Source: a virus. Taken from it: DNA of 46,479 nt. The DNA lies in the IMG/VR virus record IMGVR_UViG_3300020438_000069, positions 1-46,479 of that record. One strand, given 5' to 3'. Shown one piece after another: positions 1 through 6,051 of the stretch (the stretch's first letter is position 1; each line of letters starts with the position of its first letter). The notes under the pieces are model-generated. The model was not told the DNA's origin. It saw only the letters and a list, made by a program, of their open reading frames with translations, and made no database searches. The position numbers were made by a program, and so were the translations under genes.

Positions 1-113
1 ACCCGCGGGGACAGGTTGTACGGTTTAGAAATGGTATTTCGGTCCGTGCTTGTAGGTGTACCCAAGTCCTACCTATTATGCTTATACTAAAAGGCTCTTC
101 GGAGTCTTTTTTT
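1..113 (+). ncRNA. Possible structured phage RNA, 5' end outside window
   Basis: This stretch is richer in G+C than its surroundings and no convincing protein reads through it. It folds on paper into nested helices: 18-23 (GTACGG) pairs with 44-49 (CCGTGC, one G-U), enclosing 28-32 (GAAAT) with 36-40 (ATTTC). A following helix pairs 53-57 (TAGGT) with 71-75 (ACCTA). It ends in the terminator at 89-113. It could be a small RNA or only the 3' untranslated end of an upstream mRNA. It is not a recognisable tRNA. The pairing is seen; the RNA function is inferred. Confidence 0.35.
89..113 (+). terminator. Intrinsic terminator with TTCG tetraloop
   Basis: AAAAGGCTC (89-97), loop TTCG (98-101) and GAGTCTTTT (102-110) form a nine-pair stem with one G-U, closed by the very stable C(UUCG)G loop and running into a T tract to 113. 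This is a textbook Rho-independent terminator for rightward transcription entering the window. Confidence 0.88.
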
Positions 114-117
114 ATGA

Positions 118-126
118 CTAAATATT
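118..126 (+). promoter_or_regulatory. Late-promoter-like TAAATA motif abutting a start codon
   Basis: CTAAATATT resembles the T4-type late promoter core TATAAATA. It ends only three bases before the ATG at 130, and no ordinary Shine-Dalgarno lies between. If it works as a promoter, the transcript would begin at or inside the start codon. The same layout recurs before 28737 and before the minus-strand gene at 45043. Confidence 0.4.
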
Positions 127-129
127 TGT

Positions 130-549
130 ATGAAGGACGAGTACACAACGGTCTTTTATGACCTTGTCCAAGAGACACAGTCCACTACAGGTTACGAACT
201 TCCCTTAGAAGTTGAAGCGTATGTAGTAATGCTCCTTGCAGATAAGTTAGACAAACCAAATTTTCTTCCTGAAAAATCATTTGCAGAAGCATACTTGTCA
301 TTAAAACAACCTTATAGATTATCAGCAAAAGAACTGGGCGACACATGTCTTTTTGTTACAGGTGTATTTCCTGAATACGGATTGAGTGTTGATTACTATT
401 CTAATATAGGTAAAAGCAGTTATAGTATTGCTACAACAAATCTTGATATTGAAATATTTGATCTATTATCGACAAAATTTGATTTTGTACGTGAATTTAT
501 CAATATAGCAACAAAGCCAAAATATTCTCCAGTTTTGTCTATTAGATAA
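130..549 (+). CDS. Small protein of unknown function
   Basis: A 139-residue protein, mildly acidic, probably mostly helical in its first half (residues 20-75), with no signal peptide, membrane segment or catalytic motif that I can recognise. It stands alone between the terminator at 89-113 and the late-promoter-like motif at 545-553, which overlaps its own stop codon. The start is uncertain in mechanism: the only upstream signal is a TAAATA motif touching the ATG, with no clear ribosome binding site, and the next in-frame Met is at residue 34. Codon use and open length support it as a real gene. Its placement just upstream of virion genes suggests a structural or assembly role, but nothing in the protein shows that. 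Confidence 0.75.
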   Translation: MKDEYTTVFYDLVQETQSTTGYELPLEVEAYVVMLLADKLDKPNFLPEKSFAEAYLSLKQPYRLSAKELGDTCLFVTGVFPEYGLSVDYYSNIGKSSYSIATTNLDIEIFDLLSTKFDFVREFINIATKPKYSPVLSIR

Positions 550-553
550 ATAC
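545..553 (+). promoter_or_regulatory. Putative T4-like late promoter
   Basis: GATAAATAC matches the recurring motif of this window and T4 late promoters (TATAAATA). It overlaps the TAA of the preceding gene. With T4 spacing, transcription would start near 558-560 and give a ~90-nt leader ahead of the 149-aa gene. Confidence 0.62.
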
Positions 554-557
554 TTGT

Positions 558-650
558 GTCAAATAGTGTGCCGCAAGGCGGACTTATGCTGTTTAACCCA
601 CAGCGTACTGGATAGAACCCAGATAGGACTACTTATATAGGAGAAAACAA
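558..650 (+). promoter_or_regulatory. Structured 5' leader with three back-to-back hairpins
   Basis: Three consecutive stem-loops can be drawn: 571-574 with 578-581 (CCGC/GCGG, loop AAG); 585-592 with 600-607 (eight pairs including one G-U, loop TTAACCC); and 608-611 with 619-622 (CTGG/CCAG). The second and third abut exactly, so they could stack. The ribosome site ATAGGAG (637-643) lies just after the last stem and is left free. Such a leader could stabilise the message or regulate translation. It does not match a riboswitch that I can name. Confidence 0.55.
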
Positions 651-1100
651 ATGGGAAGACCAATAAATAAAAAGTTTTTCGGAGTACCTACAGCAGGTGG
701 CAACGAAATCAAAGTAGACTTTCATAACGGCACAGCAGTTAAAGAAGGTTATATTGTTAAGCAATTAGGATCTAAAAAGTTTCGTGTAGCGGCTATCGGT
801 ACACCAAATGATAAATTTGATCGTTTCTTAACAACAGGCAAATTAGCAACTGCACTTACTGGTACAGAAATGGCTATTACTGTTAAAGGTGATGACGCAG
901 AAACTTATCAAGTTTCTAAAATCTCTGGACGTAAAGCAACAATCATTTCACCAGATGGTACAGGCGCAAACGCATTAACAGGAACATCAATCGCATGGAA
1001 CTTTAGTACATCTAACACAGATAAAGCAGTACAGTTTGAAGAAGCAGGTGACGACGATACATTAGTCGGTACTGATGATGATGATTTTGCTAACGCATAA
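651..1100 (+). CDS. Small virion-type protein with acidic tail
   Basis: A 149-residue protein beginning GRPINKKFFG, with a beta-rich, Gly/Thr/Ala-rich body and a strongly acidic end (residues ~130-147 with repeated Asp). Short proteins with a GRPINKK-type start occur among T4-like marine phage structural proteins as far as I recall, but I cannot give a precise function. The start is well supported by ATAGGAG seven bases upstream. The gene is transcriptionally boxed in: late promoter at 545-553, hairpin leader, and a nine-pair GAAA hairpin at 1112-1133 right after the stop. That packaging suggests a separately tuned, perhaps highly expressed, virion component. The acidic tail might bind metal or basic partners; this is inference. 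Confidence 0.82.
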   Translation: MGRPINKKFFGVPTAGGNEIKVDFHNGTAVKEGYIVKQLGSKKFRVAAIGTPNDKFDRFLTTGKLATALTGTEMAITVKGDDAETYQVSKISGRKATIISPDGTGANALTGTSIAWNFSTSNTDKAVQFEEAGDDDTLVGTDDDDFANA

Positions 1101-1111
1101 GGAATAAATGT

Positions 1112-1133
1112 TGTAGGGGAGAAATCCCCTACA
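1112..1133 (+). terminator. Perfect 9-bp GNRA hairpin after the 149-aa gene
   Basis: TGTAGGGGA (1112-1120), loop GAAA (1121-1124), TCCCCTACA (1125-1133): nine perfect pairs with a GNRA tetraloop. Only a short T run follows (TACTTTT, 1134-1140), so it may be a weak or partial terminator, or a 3' stabiliser and processing element for the upstream message. Confidence 0.6.
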
Positions 1134-1151
1134 TACTTTTAAGGAATTATA

Positions 1152-2129
1152 ATGTCAAAATATGTAAGTGTACCAAATGGTGATTATACAGTAAAAACGC
1201 AAAGTGGCGGGACTATACGTCTTGACACAGGATCGGGTGCTGGCGAAACAAGAGTTACAGGTGACCTTGTTATTGAAGGTAACACTGTAAATGTAAGTAC
1301 TGTAAACTTAGAAATTTCAGATAACATCATTGAACTTAACAAAGGCGAAACAGGTGCCGGAGTAGGTGAAGGAACATCTGGTATTAGAATTGACAGAGGT
1401 ACAAAAGAAGACGCATTATTTTTAATTGACGAAACAATTGAACATGTAAATCCAAACGCACCAGCAACAGAAGTGTTTGGTACATTTGTATTTAGAGATG
1501 CAATTGGAAACAACTTAGGTATTAGAGCGCCAAGTATTCAAACAGGCGGCAGTAGTTTATACCTTGACACAAATGGCGAAACAGTTAAAATAGTTGGATC
1601 AGCAGTAACATATAGTAACAGCATTAAAAACAATGACGATGATCATGCACTTACAAATAAATTATATGTTGATGAAGTTATTGATGCAACACTAAACGAT
1701 TTAGCAATTAGAAAAATTGCAGACGGTAATACGCAAGTAGAAGTAACAGACGCTTCTGATATTAGCGGACAAAGTAGAGTTGACTTTATGATGGATAGTT
1801 CCATTATATCAACATTCTTTCCAGACAGAATTGAATTAAATGATGTACGAATTAAAGACCAAACTATATCAGGAACAGTTAGTAATGGTGATTTAATACT
1901 TGAAGCACCAGGCACAGGTACTGTAAGAGTTAAAGATGTTTTAAATATTGCAACAACACCAGGAACTGATGATGTTGCTGTTGATCCGTTAGCACCAGCA
2001 GACGGAGTAAGTCTTTATTCTAAGTCAGAAGGCCCAGGCAATACAGGCGTATATTACGTAAATACAAATAACGAACGAGACGAATTAATTAGTAGAAATA
2101 GAGCCCTTATGTTTGGGTATCTATTGTAA
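1152..2129 (+). CDS. Fibre-type virion structural protein
   Basis: A 325-residue beta-rich protein. Residues ~14-60 have a 'GTIRLDTG...GDLVIEGNTVNV' pattern, then 'NIIELNKGETG' and 'SGIRIDRG', which is the style of T4-like marine phage fibre or baseplate-appended proteins that list successive beta layers. Near residue 170 is 'NKLYVDEVID', similar to the 'TNKAYVD' segment that closes other structural proteins here. The C-terminus ends in 'ALMFGYLL'. There are no enzymatic motifs. AAGGAA five bases before the ATG supports the start. It is followed closely by 2144-2500 and 2500-3027, probably one transcript plus an extra promoter at 2131. The exact location in the virion cannot be read from sequence. 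Confidence 0.82.
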   Translation: MSKYVSVPNGDYTVKTQSGGTIRLDTGSGAGETRVTGDLVIEGNTVNVSTVNLEISDNIIELNKGETGAGVGEGTSGIRIDRGTKEDALFLIDETIEHVNPNAPATEVFGTFVFRDAIGNNLGIRAPSIQTGGSSLYLDTNGETVKIVGSAVTYSNSIKNNDDDHALTNKLYVDEVIDATLNDLAIRKIADGNTQVEVTDASDISGQSRVDFMMDSSIISTFFPDRIELNDVRIKDQTISGTVSNGDLILEAPGTGTVRVKDVLNIATTPGTDDVAVDPLAPADGVSLYSKSEGPGNTGVYYVNTNNERDELISRNRALMFGYLL

Positions 2130-2130
2130 G

Positions 2131-2139
2131 GATAAATAT
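2131..2139 (+). promoter_or_regulatory. Late-promoter-like motif close to the ATG at 2144
   Basis: GATAAATAT lies two bases after a stop codon and ends five bases before the next ATG. T4 spacing would put the transcript start at about the ATG itself. AAGG at 2128-2131 could serve as a distant ribosome site on read-through mRNA. Confidence 0.5.
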
Positions 2140-2143
2140 TAGC

Positions 2144-2500
2144 ATGGCATTAGCAAACATATTAATTGACAATACACAAAAAGCAATAGTTACTGTACCA
2201 GCAAGTACTCAGTATGCTATCTTAACTTTAGTGGTTTGTAACACAGCGGCAGAAGACCTAAGTGGAGCAAACGATGCAACTTTTGATTTATACATTGTTC
2301 CAGCAGTTGCTAATCCAAGCGGCACAGGATCAATTGCAGTAGGTGCTCAAACACAGATTGCAAAAAGAGTAAGAGTAGCAGGTTCAGACACATTTACGTT
2401 TGACACAGAAAAGATGGTATTAGGCGCTGGTGATAGAATTATATTAGAAGGACAAGCACCTTATAATCTATCAGCAACAGTAAGTTACTTGGAAGTGTAA
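2144..2500 (+). CDS. Small beta-protein, accessory virion family
   Basis: A 118-residue protein with the pattern 'IVTVPAST.YAILTLVVCN', a mid-region with 'LYIVP', and an end 'MVLGAGDRIILEG...VSYLEV'. This layout (a VP segment, a strand ending in CN, a 'gd.i.l' strand, a 'syle' end) is shared with the 109-aa protein at 9775 and the 105-aa protein at 24096, so the three look like paralogues. Each sits immediately beside large fibre genes, suggesting a small capping or attachment subunit. The stop overlaps the next start (TAATG, one shared base), implying coupled translation. I see no known domain name to attach with confidence. Confidence 0.78.
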   Translation: MALANILIDNTQKAIVTVPASTQYAILTLVVCNTAAEDLSGANDATFDLYIVPAVANPSGTGSIAVGAQTQIAKRVRVAGSDTFTFDTEKMVLGAGDRIILEGQAPYNLSATVSYLEV

Positions 2501-3027
2501 TGAAATTTCTTAAAGCACAAACAACCAATAATAGAGGAATCGATAGAGGTGTAGGTATTTTTTATAATACTGATCAAACTGTTGATATCAGATCTAAAAG
2601 TGCTTTGAAAGTTCCAGTAGGTGCAGACGCAGATCGTCCGGCATATCCAGCATTAGGTCAAATGAGATTTAACACTACAAACAACAGTGTTGAATTTTAT
2701 GATAATGGTGTTTGGAAAGAGATTAGACTTAAAGAACCAACACCAATTACACAACAAAGTTTAGGCACAGGCGATGGTACTGAAACTGTATTTGGGCCTC
2801 TTAACGCTAACGACACGTCTTATCCGGTGCCAGCAACAGCACAGAGTGCATTAGTAATTGTAGAAAATGTTTTACAGTTATCTGTAACAAACTACACATT
2901 AGAACAAAGTTCAAGCGGTAACCTTGCAGGACCAAATAGTCCGTATGCAGACGGTTATTACATTAAATTCCTTTCAGCAGTACCAAACGGCAAAGCCGTA
3001 ACAGTCCTACATAACTTCGACAAGTAA
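2500..3027 (+). CDS. Fibre-type structural protein with 'AxRP...FNT' motif
   Basis: A 175-residue protein starting inside the preceding stop (TAATG). Residues ~38-71 carry 'VPVGADADRPAYPALG' followed by 'MRFNTTNNSVEFYDNGVW', a motif of the form 'P.GT.AQRP..P..G..RFNT....E.Y...W'. The same motif recurs near the C-terminus of the 950-aa protein and twice in the 1236-aa protein, so it is a shared fibre module. The second half ('SLGTGDGTETVFGPL...VIVENVLQL') resembles beta-sandwich segments common in marine phage structural proteins. It is probably a short fibre or fibre-end piece; translation is coupled to 2144-2500. Confidence 0.8.
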   Translation: MKFLKAQTTNNRGIDRGVGIFYNTDQTVDIRSKSALKVPVGADADRPAYPALGQMRFNTTNNSVEFYDNGVWKEIRLKEPTPITQQSLGTGDGTETVFGPLNANDTSYPVPATAQSALVIVENVLQLSVTNYTLEQSSSGNLAGPNSPYADGYYIKFLSAVPNGKAVTVLHNFDK

Positions 3028-3031
3028 ATCC

Positions 3032-3040
3032 AATAAATAT
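3032..3040 (+). promoter_or_regulatory. Putative T4-like late promoter
   Basis: AATAAATAT sits in the 31-base gap before the 950-aa fibre gene. AAGGAG (3045-3050) follows, eight bases before the ATG, leaving room for a short leader. Confidence 0.55.
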
Positions 3041-3058
3041 AGTTAAGGAGTATTAACT

Positions 3059-5911
3059 ATGAGTTTGGGAAGAATATCCGGTCCGTTATTAAAGGCCAAT
3101 CTACAGCGTGAAGCAGATCTTTCAGTAGAAACTAATCTACTGTACATAGGTCATACTGATGGTAAAATTGGTATTAACACAGTAACAAGGCCAAGGGATC
3201 TTACAGTTGACGGTACTTTAAAAGCAAGAAGCGCCGGACAAGACTTAACAATAACTAATGATTTAAACATTGGTAACTTTACATTTGGTCCAAACGGGAT
3301 AAGTGTTCCTTCAGGAAATATTAATATTAATCATGCCGGCGGTGCAGGTAGTGGAGTAGTTGTTGGCGGTATTAGAACAACATCAGTTGACATACAAAAC
3401 AATTACATTGGCTCGCATACTACAAATGCTGATGTAGACTTTATTCCGCAAGGAGCAGGTACTAACGAACTTATTACAGCAGGACAAACTGTTGGCGTTG
3501 ACGGTAACATTCATGCAACAGGTAACATTACATTTGACGGAAATGTTTTAATTGGTGGTACAGGTGATGAAGATAATGTTAGGTTTTTAGGAGACATTGA
3601 CAGTGATTTAATTCCAGACACTACTTCAACTTATAATGTAGGTACTACTACTAAACGTTTTGACTTACAAACAGAAGATTTTACAGTAACAAATAATATT
3701 GGTGTAGAAAATATCACAGTTGCTGGCATTGAAGTTACACTTTCACAAGGTAACATATGGTATGTTGCTGTTAACGGTGACAATAATAATAGAGGTACTG
3801 CACCACAAGGTAGACTTGCAACAATTAAGTATGCGTTGAGTCGAGCAACAGCAGGAGATACTGTTCTTATTGCGGCTGGCGATTATGAAGAACAGTGGCC
3901 ATTAGAAGTTCCAGCAGGTGTTACAGTAAAAGGCCAAGACTTACGTAATGTTGAGATACGTCCGACCACTGATAACCAAAGTGAAGACTGCTTCTTATTG
4001 AACGGTGAAAGCACTGTTGAAGACTTAACAATTAAAAACTTCTTTTATGACAGCACAAATGATAAAGGATATGCTTTTAGATTTGCAGGTGACATGAAAG
4101 TTACATCACGTAGCCCATATGTTAGAAATGTAACAGTAATTACGCAAGGACAAACAACAAGTGCAAGTGATCCAAGAGGATTCGATTCTGGCGATGCTGG
4201 TAAAGGCGCACTTGTAGATGGTAGTGTTTGTGATCATGATACAAATGAAGCAAGTATGTTATTCCATGCAGTAACATTTATTACTCCAGGTGTTGATGCA
4301 CTTACAATGACTAACGGTGTTAGGGTTGAATGGCTAAACTCTTTTGCATATTTTGCAAATAAAGCAATGTACATTGCAGATGGTCCAGGTAGATGGCGTA
4401 GTGATAGTGTATTAATTAAAGGTGGAGAAATAAGATCTATTGGTTCAGCAAGTGTATATGGAAACAAGGGTATTGAAGTAGATGGAGCAGACTGTTTAGC
4501 ATACCTAATATCACATAACTTTGCTTATGTTGGTTCAGGAAAGAATGTAACAAACGATAATACACAATCTATTGTTGCAAATGAAGTTACAAAATTAAAT
4601 AACGGAAAAGTTTACTATCAATCACAAGATCAACAAGGTAACTTTAGAGTTGGTGATACATTTTTTGTAAATCTTAAAGACGGTACAACAAGTATTGATG
4701 CTGATACAGTTGATGCTACAGGACTTTCAAGTTTAAGAGTAAGCTCAAACGCAGATACAACGTTTATTGATGGCGGAACTGTTGAAACAGGAGCATTAAG
4801 AATTCTTTCTCCTAACACAATTAGGTCTGTTGCAGGACCAATTAATTTTGCATCGCCTTCAAACATACACGAGTTACTTACAAATACAAGAATGGCAAGT
4901 GTAGATGTTTCAGGAAACTTAACACTTGGTGGAAATATTGTAACACTTGGTGATCAACCAGGTGATACTGTTGACTTTACTACATCTTTTGCACAAGACT
5001 TATATGCAGATACTACAGACACATATACTTTAGGTACATCTACTAAACGTTGGAGGAAAGGTTACTTCAATGAGTTAGCAGTAGATAGTTTTAATTTCAA
5101 TGCAAATACTATTAGTGTTAATAATACAAATGAAGATTTAGACTTACGTGCAAGTGGTTCGGCAAATGTTGTATTTGACAATGTTACTGCAAGAAGTAAT
5201 ATATTAGGATCGTATACTACTGATCTTACATTAGCACCAACTAATAATCTTACTATGTCAGCAACTAATAACTTAGGACTTCCTACAGGTACTAATTTAC
5301 AGCGTAAAGATAACGTTGGTGATTTACGCTACAATAACTCATTAGGAATATTTGAAGGTTATAGTGGTGGTAATGTTAGTTTTGACGGCTTATATGACAC
5401 TGACAGAGATACATATATTGACCTAAGTAACAATCAATACTCATTAGTAACAGGAAATGCGGCTAATACAACAATTAATCATTTAACATTAACTACAAAT
5501 AGACTTGATTCACAAAATAGTTTCTCAATTGACGGTAATACAATAACAAGTGCTACACCTAATTCAGATATTCAGTTTTTATCCAATGGTTTAGGGAGTA
5601 TTGGTCAGGAAGATCTTACATTTAAAAACAATACTATTACAAATACACTTAATACACCATTTACATTTAGTCTTGCAGACATTTATTCATACTTAAAGTT
5701 TGATCAAACCAAAGGACTTGTAGTACCATTCGGTACAGATGCACAACGACCAGCAACACCAGCACAAGGTATGACACGTTTCAATACACAGCGTGGATAC
5801 CTTGAAAGTTACAACGGAACAATATGGGTTTTAGCGGCAGGTGGTGGTGAATCTGTTACTGAAGAATATGCCGAATCAATTAACTTCCTTTGGAACCTTA
5901 TCTTAGGCTAA
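3059..5911 (+). CDS. Large beta-helix tail-fibre-like protein (950 aa)
   Basis: The N-terminus 'SLGRISGPLLKANL' is nearly identical to that of the 1236-aa protein, so it is probably the virion attachment end. Residues ~234-420 start with 'IWYVAVNGDNNNRGTAP', 'ATIKYALSRATAGDTVLI' and 'VPAGVTVKGQDLRNVEI', the signature of a pectin-lyase-like right-handed beta-helix. At ~525 is the shared 'DQQGNFRVGDTFFV' segment that also occurs in the three other giant fibres. Near residue 890 comes the 'P.GTDAQRP..P..G' module. There is no enzymatic motif beyond the beta-helix fold, which in phages often binds or cleaves polysaccharide. AAGGAG and a late promoter precede it. It is best read as a host-recognition fibre; cleavage activity is not shown. 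Confidence 0.86.
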   Translation: MSLGRISGPLLKANLQREADLSVETNLLYIGHTDGKIGINTVTRPRDLTVDGTLKARSAGQDLTITNDLNIGNFTFGPNGISVPSGNININHAGGAGSGVVVGGIRTTSVDIQNNYIGSHTTNADVDFIPQGAGTNELITAGQTVGVDGNIHATGNITFDGNVLIGGTGDEDNVRFLGDIDSDLIPDTTSTYNVGTTTKRFDLQTEDFTVTNNIGVENITVAGIEVTLSQGNIWYVAVNGDNNNRGTAPQGRLATIKYALSRATAGDTVLIAAGDYEEQWPLEVPAGVTVKGQDLRNVEIRPTTDNQSEDCFLLNGESTVEDLTIKNFFYDSTNDKGYAFRFAGDMKVTSRSPYVRNVTVITQGQTTSASDPRGFDSGDAGKGALVDGSVCDHDTNEASMLFHAVTFITPGVDALTMTNGVRVEWLNSFAYFANKAMYIADGPGRWRSDSVLIKGGEIRSIGSASVYGNKGIEVDGADCLAYLISHNFAYVGSGKNVTNDNTQSIVANEVTKLNNGKVYYQSQDQQGNFRVGDTFFVNLKDGTTSIDADTVDATGLSSLRVSSNADTTFIDGGTVETGALRILSPNTIRSVAGPINFASPSNIHELLTNTRMASVDVSGNLTLGGNIVTLGDQPGDTVDFTTSFAQDLYADTTDTYTLGTSTKRWRKGYFNELAVDSFNFNANTISVNNTNEDLDLRASGSANVVFDNVTARSNILGSYTTDLTLAPTNNLTMSATNNLGLPTGTNLQRKDNVGDLRYNNSLGIFEGYSGGNVSFDGLYDTDRDTYIDLSNNQYSLVTGNAANTTINHLTLTTNRLDSQNSFSIDGNTITSATPNSDIQFLSNGLGSIGQEDLTFKNNTITNTLNTPFTFSLADIYSYLKFDQTKGLVVPFGTDAQRPATPAQGMTRFNTQRGYLESYNGTIWVLAAGGGESVTEEYAESINFLWNLILG

Positions 5912-5922
5912 TATCCAAAAAC

Positions 5923-5931
5923 GATAAATAC
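5923..5931 (+). promoter_or_regulatory. Putative T4-like late promoter
   Basis: GATAAATAC, identical to the motif at 545-553, lies 12 bases after the stop of the 950-aa gene. As at 545, it is followed by a long structured leader. Confidence 0.62.
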
Positions 5932-6051
5932 TATTAATGCAATGAAGGGCTGGCCAAGCCGTTGCAGGACAAACCGTGGTTATCCAGCGATAGAGGCAAG
6001 TATTTGTCTGACAGGGTAGAGGGACAGGATCCCCGTTTATAGGAGAAAAAG
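5932..6051 (+). promoter_or_regulatory. Structured ~110-nt 5' leader of the 1236-aa fibre gene
   Basis: This 140-base intergenic space is richer in G+C than the genes. Stems visible: 5938-5942 with 5962-5966 (TGCAA/TTGCA) enclosing 5948-5951 with 5957-5960 (GGCT/AGCC); 5967-5969 with 5983-5985 enclosing 5972-5974 with 5979-5981; 5994-5999 with 6004-6009 (AGGCAA/TTGTCT, one G-U); 6021-6024 with 6030-6033 (GGGA/TCCC). The first two abut. AGGAG (6041-6045) is free just before the GTG start. No open frame of note is present. The function is unknown; regulation or message stability is inferred. Confidence 0.5.

Noticed and set aside
18-49. Possible tRNA
   Set aside because: The inner stem has a three-base loop, and no seven-base anticodon loop, T-loop consensus or acceptor stem can be built.
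1-90. Open frame in frame 1 as the end of an upstream gene
   Set aside because: It is open for only 29 codons to the TAA at 88-90, its composition is unlike the other genes, and the strand folds well as RNA. It cannot be excluded without upstream sequence, so it was not listed as a gene.
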